The position numbers were made by a program, and so were the translations under genes. The notes under the pieces were generated by a model. That model ran no database searches and was not told the origin of the DNA. It saw nothing but the letters and a program-made list of their open reading frames with translations. Positions 20,996-30,078 of a stretch of DNA of 64,000 bases are shown here, piece by piece; positions within the stretch are counted from its first letter, which is position 1, and the number at the start of each line of letters is the position of its first letter. This DNA is from Enterobacter sp. Bisph1. GTDB taxonomy: Bacteria > Pseudomonadota > Gammaproteobacteria > Enterobacterales > Enterobacteriaceae. Where the stretch lies: contig NZ_JXAG01000022.1 in the NCBI RefSeq assembly GCF_000814905.1, positions 1-64,000 on the forward strand. Direction: 5' to 3'.

Positions 20996-22695
20996 GGGAT
21001 CACTCCTTTCGGTAAATAACGACCCAGCGCGCCGAGCAGCAGCATCACCAGTGCGACAAGGGCGACAATCAGGACAGAAAGCGCCGATGCCAGTACCTTG
21101 TTCCCGCTCTCGTCGAGGTTAAAAATTACTACCCCCAGCGTCTCGTTGCCAGCGCTCCACAGCAGCGCCGACACGGTCAGCTCATTGACCGCAGTGAGAA
21201 AGACCAGCAGCGCGCCGGCAAACGCCGCAGGGGCAAGCAACGGCAGTACAATATGACGCAGCCGCCGGGAGAAATTGGCACCCGCCAGACTGGCAGCCTC
21301 CTCCATTGCCGGATCAAGTTGCAGCATGCTGCTGTGTACCGGCTTCAGGCAAACCGTGAGAAAACGAGCAAGGTAGGCAAAAAAGATAATCCCTAGCGTG
21401 CCGATCAGGCTGATTTCCAGCACCGGCAAGGGCCTGGCAAACAGCAGAATGCAGGCAATCGCCAGCACCACGCCTGGCAGCGTATAGGGAATGTCGATCA
21501 TACTGTGCAACCAGCGCAGCGGTCGGCTCGGGTAGCGCACCAGCAGCCATGCCAGCGGCAGACTGATAAGCATCAGGATCGCGGCGGCAGAGATCGATAA
21601 CAGCAGGCTGTTGCTCAGAGCACGCAACGTGGCGCTTTGTGAGTCGAAGATGCTGTGCCAGGCCGCAAAGGTCAGCGTCTGGCTGTTGAGCGGTACGCCA
21701 AGGGTTGGTACCAGCGAGGTCGCCACCAGCGCCAGCAACGGGGCAAGGAGAATGGCGCACAGCACCGTTCCCAGTAGCATTTCAGTCGCCCGCCGCCATT
21801 TACCCAGCGTAAAACCCAGCGCGCGCCCCGCCATACCTATCAACGGCAGTGCATAACGGCGCTGCATGCGCCCTTGCAGCGTCACGATACCAATCGCCAG
21901 TACGCCCATCAGCACCGATAGCGCCGCCACTTCATTCAGCATGGACGGACCAAAGCTGGAGAGGGTCTGATAGATATGCACCGGCAGAACAAAGTAGGAG
22001 ATCGGGATACCGAGCATGGCCGGAATACCAAAATTCCCCAGCGCCGAGACAAAGGCGATGGCCGCACCGCCCCATAATGCGGTGCGACACAGGGGTAATA
22101 CGATGTCGAAGAACACCCGCCACAGCGATGCACCATGCAGCCGGGCAGCTTCGATATGCTCTTTTGGCAGGCATTGCAGTTGGGTGCGCAGGGCCAGAAA
22201 CACCAGCGGCGCATGCTGAATACCAAGCAGTAACGCAATGCCATTCGCCGAATAGAGCGGATTCTCGCTGCCGAAGCCTGGCGCGATGCCGAGGCTATTA
22301 AGCAAAATGCTGCCGGGGCCAAACAGTTGCAGCCAGCTTAATGCGGTGATTTGCGGCGGGATCATCATCGGCAGCATAAACAGAAACACCCACATCTGTT
22401 TACGGCGGATATCCGTTAACGCCAGGCAAAAAGCAAACAAGCTACCCAGCAATAGCGACAGTATTGTGCCAAGTCCGCTGGTATACAGGCTGTGCCACAG
22501 CGCAAGCCAGGTGGCGGGATTGCTCAGCACACGCCACAGGCTGCTGTCGCTGCCGAGCCGCCAGTCCACCAGCGCAGAAATCAGCAACCGCAGGCTGGGC
22601 AGCAGGCTCAGTAATGCGACCAGGCACAATAACAGCCAGAGCAGCCCTTTTGTCGGGCCGCTACTGTTACGCTGAGGCAAGGTTATGCCGCTCAT
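20983..22695 (-). CDS. ABC importer permease, two fused membrane domains
   Basis: This 570-residue inner-membrane protein has two fused permease halves, as in FbpB/SfuB/AfuB. Each half has its own EAA loop that docks the ATPase: EAARLHGASLWRVFFDIVLP (about 180) and EEAASLAGANFSRRLRHIVL (about 460). Around twelve membrane helices can be counted. The fused form is typical of COG1178 permeases for iron(III), 2-aminoethylphosphonate and sugar phosphates. It starts 3 bp after the binding-protein stop codon and overlaps the ATPase start. Confidence 0.87.
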   Translation of the reverse strand: MSGITLPQRNSSGPTKGLLWLLLCLVALLSLLPSLRLLISALVDWRLGSDSSLWRVLSNPATWLALWHSLYTSGLGTILSLLLGSLFAFCLALTDIRRKQMWVFLFMLPMMIPPQITALSWLQLFGPGSILLNSLGIAPGFGSENPLYSANGIALLLGIQHAPLVFLALRTQLQCLPKEHIEAARLHGASLWRVFFDIVLPLCRTALWGGAAIAFVSALGNFGIPAMLGIPISYFVLPVHIYQTLSSFGPSMLNEVAALSVLMGVLAIGIVTLQGRMQRRYALPLIGMAGRALGFTLGKWRRATEMLLGTVLCAILLAPLLALVATSLVPTLGVPLNSQTLTFAAWHSIFDSQSATLRALSNSLLLSISAAAILMLISLPLAWLLVRYPSRPLRWLHSMIDIPYTLPGVVLAIACILLFARPLPVLEISLIGTLGIIFFAYLARFLTVCLKPVHSSMLQLDPAMEEAASLAGANFSRRLRHIVLPLLAPAAFAGALLVFLTAVNELTVSALLWSAGNETLGVVIFNLDESGNKVLASALSVLIVALVALVMLLLGALGRYLPKGVIPWQS

Positions 22696-22698
22696 TAC

Positions 22699-23676
22699 TT
22701 AGCGGTTTCCGAACAGGTCGGCAAAGCGCTTTTTGTTGCTTTCGGTATCGGCGAGCGCTTGCGCGGCATCAAACGGCATCAGTTTTATGCTGTCGCGCGG
22801 CGGGAAACCGGCGGGCACAGGCAGATTACCGTCGGCGGGCAGGTAGCCCTGGGAGAGCACCAGTTTTTGTCCTTCGTCCGAGAGCACAAAATCGATAAAC
22901 GCTTGCGCCGCCTGCGGATTTTTCGCCTCTTTCATCATCGCTACCGGCTCGGTAACAATGCTGACGCCCTCTTTCGGGAAGACGAAATCAATCGGCGCGC
23001 CTTTGGCTTTTTCGCGGATCGCCAGATAATCCACCAGCACGCCGTAAGCTTTACTGCCGGAGGCAATCGCGCTCATCACCGCGCCGTTACCGCTTTGCGG
23101 CATCGCGCCGTTCCCTTTGAGCTTCTCATAATATTGCCAGCCGAGCGCCGGATCGTTCATTAGCGTCGCCTGGTGGATCTGCGCGGCACCGGAGTACAGC
23201 GGGCTGGGTAGCGTGGTCATGTTTTTCAGCTCCGGCTTTAGCAGATCCTGCCAGGACGTTGGCTTAATCGGAGCTTTGGTATGATAAGCAATGCCGGTGG
23301 TAATTAATTTGGTGCCGTAGTAATAACCGTCTTTATCGTACAGCTGGGCATTAAAGCGCGCCGCTTCGGGAGATTTATACGCTGCCAGCAGATTTTTTTG
23401 CTTCAGAGATTCCATGGTCACGCTATCGGCAAGCAGCAGCACATCCGGGGCTGCGCCTCCGGCGGCTAGCTCAGCCTGCAGTCGCGCGGTGAGTTTACTG
23501 GTTCCATCGCGGATCCATTTCACTTCAATGTCGGGGTGCGCTTTTTCAAAAGCACCGACCGTCATCTGGGCATCTTCGTTGGGTTGGCTGGTATAGAGCG
23601 TCAACGTGGATTTGGCGAACGCCGACGTGGTAATGATGGCCAGCACTATCGACGCCAGCACACTTTTTTTCCTCAT
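22699..23676 (-). CDS. ABC importer periplasmic binding protein (AfuA/FbpA family)
   Basis: A 325-residue secreted protein with a clear Sec signal peptide (MRKKSVLASIVLAIITTSAFA, cut after AFA at about 21) and the fold of COG1840 binding proteins (LTLYTSQPNEDAQ, APDVLLLADSVTMESLKQ). Iron-binding members carry two adjacent tyrosines in the segment that here reads YGVLVDYLAIREKAKGAP; that pair is absent, with only one tyrosine there. The ligand is therefore probably not bare ferric iron. The upstream PhoB-type promoter points to a phosphonate, sugar phosphate or other organophosphate. It is the first gene of the three-gene operon. Confidence 0.85.
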   Translation of the reverse strand: MRKKSVLASIVLAIITTSAFAKSTLTLYTSQPNEDAQMTVGAFEKAHPDIEVKWIRDGTSKLTARLQAELAAGGAAPDVLLLADSVTMESLKQKNLLAAYKSPEAARFNAQLYDKDGYYYGTKLITTGIAYHTKAPIKPTSWQDLLKPELKNMTTLPSPLYSGAAQIHQATLMNDPALGWQYYEKLKGNGAMPQSGNGAVMSAIASGSKAYGVLVDYLAIREKAKGAPIDFVFPKEGVSIVTEPVAMMKEAKNPQAAQAFIDFVLSDEGQKLVLSQGYLPADGNLPVPAGFPPRDSIKLMPFDAAQALADTESNKKRFADLFGNR

Positions 23677-23706
23677 GGTGCAATCCCCTCTGTTTTCGTT
23701 GCGACG

Positions 23707-23762
23707 ATTAAAACAAGGCAGTTTGACAGAAATGTTACAGAAGGGATGTTAGCATGTTACAT
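23707..23762 (-). promoter_or_regulatory. PhoB-type promoter of the ABC importer operon
   Basis: On the minus strand, CTGTAAC (23734-23740) and CTGTCAA (23723-23729) are 7-bp direct repeats with 4 bp between, the standard 18-bp Pho box. A second, weaker box is in phase 22 bp upstream (ATGTAAC at 23756-23762, TAACATC at 23745-23751). Exactly 10 bp downstream of the strong box is TTTAAT (23707-23712), the expected -10, with no good -35. This is the layout of a PhoB-activated promoter. No Fur box was seen. Confidence 0.75.
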
Positions 23763-23806
23763 AGAAATAACGCACCGCCGGTTTCGCTGCGGCGGCGCGT
23801 TACGCC

Positions 23807-26068
23807 TTATTGTTGACGCAGGTTTTGCGCCGCTTTCACCATGTTCGCCAGTGCGCTACGGGTTTCCGGCCAGCCACGGGTTTTCAGGCCGCAATCCGGG
23901 TTTACCCACAGACGCTGGGCCGGGATACGCTGCGAAGCTTTCTTCAGCAGGGCCTCGATCCACTCGACGCTCGGCACGTTCGGCGAGTGAATGTCGTACA
24001 CGCCCGGCCCGATTTCGTTCGGGTACTCAAACTCTTCGAAGGACTCCAGCAACTCCATATCGGAACGTGAGGTTTCTATGGTTATCACGTCGGCATCCAG
24101 CGCGGCGATAGAATCCATGATGTCGTTAAACTCGCAGTAACACATATGGGTGTGGATCTGCGTCTCATCTTTTGCCACGGCGGCGTTAATGCGGAATGCC
24201 TCCACGCCCCAGGCGAGATAAGCATCCCATTCGCTGCGGCGCAGCGGTAAACCTTCGCGCAGCGCCGGTTCGTCGATTTGAATGATGCCGATGCCCGCTG
24301 CTTCCAAATCCGCCACTTCATCACGCAGGGCCAGCGCGATTTGTTTGGCGATGGTTTCACGGCTCACATCTTCACGCGGGAAGGACCAGCACAGAATGGT
24401 CACCGGACCGGTCAACATCCCTTTTACCGGTTTGTTCGTCAGCGACTGGGCATACTTCGCCCACTCGACCGTAATCGCTTCCGGGCGGCTGACATCGCCA
24501 ATCACCACCGGTGGTTTTACGCAGCGCGAACCGTAGCTTTGTACCCAACCGTTTTGGGTAAAGACGAATCCATCGAGGTTTTCACCAAAGTACTCGACCA
24601 TGTCATTACGCTCGGCTTCGCCATGCACCAGCACGTCCAGCCCCAGGCGCTCCTGCTCCACAATCGCCTGTTTGATATGTTCAGCGATACCGGTCCGGTA
24701 GTTGCCCGCGTCCAGTTTGCCTTTTTTGAACTCCAGACGCAGGCCGCGAATTTCAGTGGTCTGCGGGAAGGAACCAATGGTGGTGGTTGGCCATATCGGC
24801 AGGTTAAAGCGCTCGCGCTGGGCTTTTGCACGCGCGCCGTACGGGCTATTGCGCTGGCTGTCTTTGTCGGTAATGGCCGCCAGACGCTGAGCCACCGCGC
24901 TGTTATGCACGCGGGTTGAGTGGCGACGCGCCTGAATCGGAGCGCTCCACGCGGCTAATGGCTGGGTGTTACCGCTGTTTAGCGCATCACGCAGCAGCGC
25001 CAGTTCATGGCACTTTTGCAGCGCGAAAGCGAACCAGCTCTTTACTTCCGCATCCAGGCGGGTTTCAACGTTCAGATCGATTGGGCTATGCAGCAGGGAG
25101 CAGGAGGACGCCACCCACAGCGGGCGTTTACCCACGATATCTTTAATTTGTTGATATTTCTCGCTCAGGTCGGCACGCCAGACGTTACGGCCATTGACCA
25201 GACCGGCGGAGAGCAGCCAATCAGCGGGCAGACGCTGATGCAGCTCGGCGACGTTATCTTTGCCATGGACCAAATCAACATGCAGACCCTGCACCGGCAG
25301 CGCAACGATGGTATAGAGGTTTGGCGTGACGCCTTCAAAATAGGTGGTCAGCAGCAGTTTAAGCTGGCCTTTTAGCGCCTCATAAGCCGGTTTGTAGGCA
25401 TCCAGCCATGCCTGCGGCAGCTCAAGTACCAGCGCCGGTTCGTCGATTTGTACCCACTTGATACCGCGTTTCGCAAGCTCGGCGAGCACCTGCTGGTACA
25501 CCGGCAAAATGTCATTCAGCAGGCTTAAGCGATCGAATTGTTCGCCTTTCACTTTCCCCAGCCACAGATAAGTCACTGGACCCAGCAGCACCGGTTTCAC
25601 GTTATGGCCCAGCGCCAGTGCTTCGTCGACTTCGTCCAGCAGCTGTGTCCAGCTGAGTTTGAACTGTTGGCCTTTGCTGAATTCCGGCACCATATAGTGG
25701 TAATTGGTGTTGAACCATTTGGTCATTTCCGCCGCTGCCGCCGGTTCTCCGCTCGGTGCACGTCCACGGCCGATGCGGAACAGGGTATCGATATCGACAG
25801 AGCCGTCTTTGTTCTGATGACGAGCCGGCACATTGCCCAGCAGCAGGCTGGTGGTCAGAACATGGTCGTACCAGGCGAAATCGCCCACCGGCAGCAGATC
25901 AATCCCTGCCTCTTGTTGCTGCTGCCAGTGCCGGGCACGCAACTCGCGCCCTACCGCCAGCAGCTCTTCACGAGAACTGTTTCCCGCCCAGTAACTCTCT
26001 TGCGCCTTCTTCAACTCGCGACGCAGGCCAACGCGAGGGAAACCGAGGGTGTGATTAAGTATTGTCAT
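23807..26068 (-). CDS. metE: Cobalamin-independent methionine synthase MetE
   Basis: MetE makes methionine by transferring a methyl group from 5-methyltetrahydropteroyl-triglutamate to homocysteine without vitamin B12. It has two barrels; the C-terminal one holds zinc through HTHMCYCEF and the late cysteine in [12 protein letters not shown]. The start at 26068 ([13 protein letters not shown]) gives 753 residues, the same as E. coli. It is divergent from its activator metR and is repressed by MetJ through the met boxes at 26218. Its leader contains an ERIC repeat. Confidence 0.97.
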   Translation of the reverse strand: MTILNHTLGFPRVGLRRELKKAQESYWAGNSSREELLAVGRELRARHWQQQQEAGIDLLPVGDFAWYDHVLTTSLLLGNVPARHQNKDGSVDIDTLFRIGRGRAPSGEPAAAAEMTKWFNTNYHYMVPEFSKGQQFKLSWTQLLDEVDEALALGHNVKPVLLGPVTYLWLGKVKGEQFDRLSLLNDILPVYQQVLAELAKRGIKWVQIDEPALVLELPQAWLDAYKPAYEALKGQLKLLLTTYFEGVTPNLYTIVALPVQGLHVDLVHGKDNVAELHQRLPADWLLSAGLVNGRNVWRADLSEKYQQIKDIVGKRPLWVASSCSLLHSPIDLNVETRLDAEVKSWFAFALQKCHELALLRDALNSGNTQPLAAWSAPIQARRHSTRVHNSAVAQRLAAITDKDSQRNSPYGARAKAQRERFNLPIWPTTTIGSFPQTTEIRGLRLEFKKGKLDAGNYRTGIAEHIKQAIVEQERLGLDVLVHGEAERNDMVEYFGENLDGFVFTQNGWVQSYGSRCVKPPVVIGDVSRPEAITVEWAKYAQSLTNKPVKGMLTGPVTILCWSFPREDVSRETIAKQIALALRDEVADLEAAGIGIIQIDEPALREGLPLRRSEWDAYLAWGVEAFRINAAVAKDETQIHTHMCYCEFNDIMDSIAALDADVITIETSRSDMELLESFEEFEYPNEIGPGVYDIHSPNVPSVEWIEALLKKASQRIPAQRLWVNPDCGLKTRGWPETRSALANMVKAAQNLRQQ

Positions 26069-26091
26069 TTTTAGCCTCTTAAAATGGGTGA

Positions 26092-26217
26092 ATCCGAAGG
26101 ATTTCGGATTAAGGGAAGGCGGCAAACTCATGAATCCCCAGGAGCTTACTCAAGTAAGTGACTGGGGTGAGTGAGTGCAGCCAACGCACCATTAATTCGA
26201 AAGACGAAGGATTTTTT
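26092..26217. repeat. ERIC (intergenic repeat unit) in the metE leader
   Basis: The core, 26136-26167, is a long imperfect palindrome: CCCCAG and CTGGGG outside, CTTACT and AGTAAG inside, with a 2-base centre. It contains AAGTAAGTGACTGGGGTGAG and, on the other strand, TAAGCTCCTGGGGATTCA, which match the two standard ERIC primer sequences. The outer ends are judged from the roughly 126-bp length of the element and are approximate. It lies between the metE promoter and the metE ATG, so it is transcribed in the metE 5' leader. Confidence 0.85.
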
Positions 26218-26241
26218 GGACGTCCAGATGTTTACACATCC
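26218..26241. promoter_or_regulatory. Three tandem met boxes (MetJ operator)
   Basis: GGACGTCC (26218-26225), AGATGTTT (26226-26233) and ACACATCC (26234-26241) are consecutive 8-bp units resembling the AGACGTCT met box. The array covers the expected metE transcription start, just downstream of its -10. MetJ with S-adenosylmethionine would repress here. Confidence 0.75.
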
Positions 26242-26270
26242 ATATTGTGTAGGTACTGTATAATCCTCAA
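26242..26270 (-). promoter_or_regulatory. metE promoter
   Basis: On the minus strand, TTGAGG (26265-26270) and CAATAT (26242-26247) are separated by 17 bp. The start point would fall in the met boxes, leaving a leader of about 165 nt before the metE ATG. Confidence 0.6.
26259..26264 (+). promoter_or_regulatory. metR promoter -10
   Basis: TATAAT on the plus strand, 40 bp before the metR ATG and facing away from metE. The -35 is weak. The metR and metE promoters overlap, which fits mutual control by MetJ and MetR. Confidence 0.55.
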
Positions 26271-26304
26271 GCGCAAAATGTTCATGCCGGAGTGAAGGAC
26301 TTTC

Positions 26305-27261
26305 ATGATCGAAATTAAGCATCTGAAAACGCTACAAGCGTTACGAAACAGCGGGTCGTTGGCAGCCGCCGCGGCGACGTTGCATCAAACGCAGTCCGCG
26401 CTTTCCCACCAGTTCAGCGATCTGGAACAGCGCCTTGGCTTCCGGCTTTTTGTGCGTAAGAGCCAACCGCTGCGCTTTACGCCGCAGGGTGAAATTCTGC
26501 TGCAGCTGGCGAATCAGGTTCTGCCGCAGATTAGCCGCGCGTTGCAGGCGTGTAATGAGCCGCAGCAAACCACGCTACGCATCGCCATTGAGTGTCATAG
26601 TTGTATTCAGTGGCTAACGCCCGCGCTGGAGAATTTCCGTCAGGCCTGTCCGCAGGTCGAAATGGATTTTAAATCTGGCGTCACCTTTGATCCGCAACCC
26701 GCCCTGCAGGAGGGTGAACTGGATCTGGTGATGACCTCGGATATTTTGCCGCGCAGTGGTCTGCACTATTCGCCGATGTTTGATTTTGAAGTGCGGCTGG
26801 TGCTGGCACCGGATCACCCACTGGCGGTGAAAGCACGTATCACGCCGGACGATCTCGCCAGCGAAACCCTGCTTATCTACCCGGTGCAGCGCAGCCGCCT
26901 TGATATCTGGCGTCACTTCTTGCAACCGGCCGGTATCAGCCCGTCGCTAAAAAGCGTCGATAACTCGCTGCTGCTGATTCAGATGGTTGCCGCGCGCATG
27001 GGCATTGCCGCGCTACCGCACTGGGTGGTGGAGAATTTTGAGCGCCAGGGTCTGGTGGTAACCAAAACCCTGGGCGAAGGATTGTGGAGCCGGCTGTACG
27101 CCGCCGTACGCGACGGCGAGCAGCGCCAGCCGGTAATCGAAGCGTTTATTCGCTCGGCGCGGAACCACGCTTGCGATCATCTACCCTTTGTGCGGAGCGC
27201 GGAGCGACCCAGCGGCGATGCACCCACAGCGAAGCCATTATTACCGCACCCCCCATTATAA
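26305..27261 (+). CDS. metR: LysR-type transcriptional regulator MetR
   Basis: MetR activates metE, metH and related genes, with homocysteine as co-regulator, and represses itself. The N-terminal winged helix-turn-helix is clear ([30 protein letters not shown], interrupted nowhere by changes), followed by an effector-binding domain. Length is 318 against 317 in E. coli. A TGAA-N5-TTCA motif at 26293-26305 touches the start codon. The last 116 bp overlap the end of bioP on the other strand. Confidence 0.95.
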   Translation: MIEIKHLKTLQALRNSGSLAAAAATLHQTQSALSHQFSDLEQRLGFRLFVRKSQPLRFTPQGEILLQLANQVLPQISRALQACNEPQQTTLRIAIECHSCIQWLTPALENFRQACPQVEMDFKSGVTFDPQPALQEGELDLVMTSDILPRSGLHYSPMFDFEVRLVLAPDHPLAVKARITPDDLASETLLIYPVQRSRLDIWRHFLQPAGISPSLKSVDNSLLLIQMVAARMGIAALPHWVVENFERQGLVVTKTLGEGLWSRLYAAVRDGEQRQPVIEAFIRSARNHACDHLPFVRSAERPSGDAPTAKPLLPHPPL

Positions 27262-28045
27262 AACTCGGCCAGTGCGGCTGTTCCTGCCAGATAGCGAGGT
27301 TTACCAGCAATCCGGCGGGAACATGCACATTGTTCATGATGCCGAGAGTTCCGGCATCCACCTGGGTCGCGCCGTAGTTCCACATAAAATAACCCAGACC
27401 GGATGCCACCACGCCCAGCCACACCAGCACGCTCCATTGCAGCGTGGTGGTCGGCAGTTTTTGCGGGTTACCCATCACAAACCACGCCACCGCAGCCACG
27501 ATGAACGCGCCAAGATAAAACCAGGCGAAAGCGTTGTGCTGCGGCATCGGACGGGTTTCCATCAAGCGCTTGTAGCCCACCATACCAATGGCAAAGCTGA
27601 TATTGGCCAGCTGTACCAGAATCAGGCCAATCCAGAAATGGTCGCTCACTTTGTCGTAGCGAATAATCGCCGCGCCAATCACCGCCAGGCCCGCGCTGAG
27701 GGCGTAGCTCCAGCGCAGCCTGCGCTTGCTCAGCAGATCGTAAATCAGGGTGATATAGAGCGGTGTGAAGACGGTAAACAGCAGAAATTCTGACACCGTC
27801 AGGTAGAGATACGCCTGGAAGCTGAATAGATACATAATTCCCAGCTGCAGCGCGCCCACCAGCATATAGAGGCTAAGGGTTTTGAGATGATGCCCGCGCG
27901 CGCGCAGAAAGGGTAAAAAAACCAGCGCCGCCAGCCCCACGCGCATCAGCACGGAAAAGTAGCTGTCGACATGGCCCGCAAGATATTCGCCAATCAGGCT
28001 AAAAGAGAACGCCCACAGGATAGTGGTGATGATAAGTAACGCCAC
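27146..28045 (-). CDS. bioP: Biotin transporter (EamA/DMT family)
   Basis: This 299-residue inner-membrane protein has two EamA repeats and about ten membrane helices. It is the counterpart of E. coli YigM/BioP, a biotin uptake carrier of the carboxylate/amino acid/amine transporter group. The N-terminus ([20 protein letters not shown]) and the block [20 protein letters not shown] are characteristic. The gene converges on metR with a 116-bp coding overlap; the overlap falls in the C-terminal tails of both proteins. Confidence 0.85.
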   Translation of the reverse strand: MALLIITTILWAFSFSLIGEYLAGHVDSYFSVLMRVGLAALVFLPFLRARGHHLKTLSLYMLVGALQLGIMYLFSFQAYLYLTVSEFLLFTVFTPLYITLIYDLLSKRRLRWSYALSAGLAVIGAAIIRYDKVSDHFWIGLILVQLANISFAIGMVGYKRLMETRPMPQHNAFAWFYLGAFIVAAVAWFVMGNPQKLPTTTLQWSVLVWLGVVASGLGYFMWNYGATQVDAGTLGIMNNVHVPAGLLVNLAIWQEQPHWPSFIMGGAVIMASLWVHRRWVAPRSAQRVDDRKRGSAPSE

Positions 28046-28149
28046 AATGCATGTCCCGGTAAAAAACGAACAGGCATTGTAGCGAACTCAGTTGCGCAAA
28101 GTTTGAGTATTTGGTTGACGAGTGATTACTTTAAAACCAGTCGTCAATA

Positions 28150-28950
28150 TTAATCGAGAAACAGCTTACGCAGGTAGTTTGGTACGGCGTTATCCGCGTT
28201 GGTGCCGATCACTTCCAGTTCCGGATGCAGCTCTTTCAGACGCTGATGGGCATTACCCATAATGCAGCCCTTGCCCGCCATCGACAGCATCTCGGCGTCG
28301 TTCATGCCGTCGCCAAAGGCAATACACTCTTGCAGGCTGTAGCCCAGCGCGCCAGCAACTGCTTCGAGAGCGTGCCCTTTCGATACGCCACCCGCCATCA
28401 CTTCCAGACAGGTTAAGGTGGAAAAACTGACATTGACGCGATCGCCCCAGCGCGCGTTGATCGCCTGCTCCAGCGGCAGCAGTTTCTCGTGACTGGTGCA
28501 GGTGAAGAAAACCTTGCTGATCCCTTCCGGCTCGAGTAAACCCGGTTCATATAAGGAGTACTGGAACACGGCTTCTTTGAAAAAGCGCATATCTTCCGGT
28601 CGGTGGCGGTTCATAAACCACTCATCATCACGATAAACGTTGGTGACGATATCCGCATCGTTGTGCATGACGCCAAAGAGATCGGAAGCGATATCGCGAT
28701 CCAGATTATGCGTAAACACCAACTGGCCGTCGGTATCGTGGACGCGCGCGCCATTGGAGGTGATCATATAGGCTTTAATGCCCAGATTGTCGCGGATCTG
28801 GCCGACATCCACATGGTGGCGGCCGGTGGCGAAGACGAAGTTGACGCCGCGCGCGGTAAGCAGTTTTAACGTTTCTTTGGCGAACGGCGACAGTGTGTGA
28901 TCGGGGGAAAGCAATGTGCCATCTAAATCAGACGCAACAACCTGGTACAT
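28150..28950 (-). CDS. yigL: HAD-family sugar phosphatase / PLP phosphatase YigL
   Basis: YigL is a haloacid dehalogenase phosphatase that hydrolyses pyridoxal 5'-phosphate and hexose phosphates and relieves phosphosugar stress. The nucleophile motif ASDLDGTLLS is at residues 6-15 and the metal-binding motif FGDGMNDAEM near 212. The start at 28950 (MYQVVASDLDG) gives 266 residues as in E. coli. It follows pldB by 25 bp. In E. coli and Salmonella the sRNA SgrS stabilises the pldB-yigL transcript by pairing within pldB; the same gene order makes this likely here. Confidence 0.93.
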   Translation of the reverse strand: MYQVVASDLDGTLLSPDHTLSPFAKETLKLLTARGVNFVFATGRHHVDVGQIRDNLGIKAYMITSNGARVHDTDGQLVFTHNLDRDIASDLFGVMHNDADIVTNVYRDDEWFMNRHRPEDMRFFKEAVFQYSLYEPGLLEPEGISKVFFTCTSHEKLLPLEQAINARWGDRVNVSFSTLTCLEVMAGGVSKGHALEAVAGALGYSLQECIAFGDGMNDAEMLSMAGKGCIMGNAHQRLKELHPELEVIGTNADNAVPNYLRKLFLD

Positions 28951-28975
28951 AAGAAAATTTAACCTCAATAATTCA

Positions 28976-29968
28976 TTAGTTATGCCGATCGAAGAAGTCG
29001 ACGATGGCGTTGAGCGCGACCGAGCGCATAGCGTCCTTTTCGAAAAGGATCTCATGGTACGCGCCGTTTATGACCAGCGGCTTACCCCCTTCACAAGGGT
29101 GCCCCGCTGCGGCGCGAAGTTCGCAAAAGCGGTCATGCATGCGGTTATCCACCACATGCTCTTGTTCTGCCTGAATAATCAGAGTCGGCGTGGCGTCTTT
29201 TTCCACCCCCGCCAGCGCATGTTCGCCCGCCAGAATCCCTTCGCGTACCCAGTGCCAGGTTGGCCCGCCAACACGTAGCTTGGGTTCGTCAGCATAAAAG
29301 CGCAAATTTCTGCGGTAGCGCTCCCGGCTATGGGTTAATACGTTGATAGCGAACGGCAGCGGCCGCCAGCTGCCGGTACCAATCGCGTAATCATCGCGAA
29401 TATTCGGGTAGCTTTCTGCCCACTCCAGTAGCGGGCGCACCATCCACTCGGGAAGGCGAATAATAATGCCGAACATAGGCGCGCACAGCGCGATTGCGTC
29501 GCAGGCGTGTGGATGACGTTGTAAAAACAGTGTGGAGATCGCGCCGCCCATCGAGTGGGCGAGAATGTAGCGTTTACGCCACGGTCCGCTGGCAACCTCC
29601 TGCTCCCAGAACGCCGCCAAATCGTCGACATAATCGCTGAAATTCACCACATGACCGCGATGAGTATCCGCCAGCATGCGGCCGGATCGGCCCTGGCCGC
29701 GATGGTCAATAATCAGTACGTCATAACCCTGATGGAACAGGTCATAGGCCAGCTCAGCATATTTCACATAGCTTTCGATACGACCCGGGCAGATAACGAT
29801 GACGCGATCGTTATCCTGCGCGCGGAAACGGACAAAACTTACCGGCACATCGTCCACGCCGGTAAAGACCGCTTCTTCCCGCGCCCGCCAGAAATCCATT
29901 AGAGGCCCCATGGTAAAAGCCGCGAACGCTTTTTCTCTGGTTTCCCATGCCCTTTTTTGCCGAAACAT
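28976..29968 (-). CDS. pldB: Lysophospholipase L2
   Basis: PldB hydrolyses lysophospholipids and can transfer their acyl group to phosphatidylglycerol. It is an inner-membrane-associated alpha/beta hydrolase. The nucleophile elbow ILAHSMGGAIS, the segment LIIDHRGQGRSGR and the C-terminal histidine region NGAYHEILFEKD are present. Length is 330, about ten residues shorter at the C-terminus than in E. coli. It forms a transcript with yigL. Confidence 0.93.
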   Translation of the reverse strand: MFRQKRAWETREKAFAAFTMGPLMDFWRAREEAVFTGVDDVPVSFVRFRAQDNDRVIVICPGRIESYVKYAELAYDLFHQGYDVLIIDHRGQGRSGRMLADTHRGHVVNFSDYVDDLAAFWEQEVASGPWRKRYILAHSMGGAISTLFLQRHPHACDAIALCAPMFGIIIRLPEWMVRPLLEWAESYPNIRDDYAIGTGSWRPLPFAINVLTHSRERYRRNLRFYADEPKLRVGGPTWHWVREGILAGEHALAGVEKDATPTLIIQAEQEHVVDNRMHDRFCELRAAAGHPCEGGKPLVINGAYHEILFEKDAMRSVALNAIVDFFDRHN

Positions 29969-30078
29969 TGGGATCTCGCCCCTTTTCGCCCTGTAAAATC
30001 GTTTTTTTTGTGATCAATAGCAAATTCCGCTGACAATAGCGTATTGTGGCATAAAAACAGACAACCAGGGAGTTCCTG

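Noticed and set aside
23677-23806. Fur box expected for a ferric-iron importer
   Set aside because: No 19-bp Fur-type inverted repeat is visible. The repeats present have the 11-bp phasing of PhoB.
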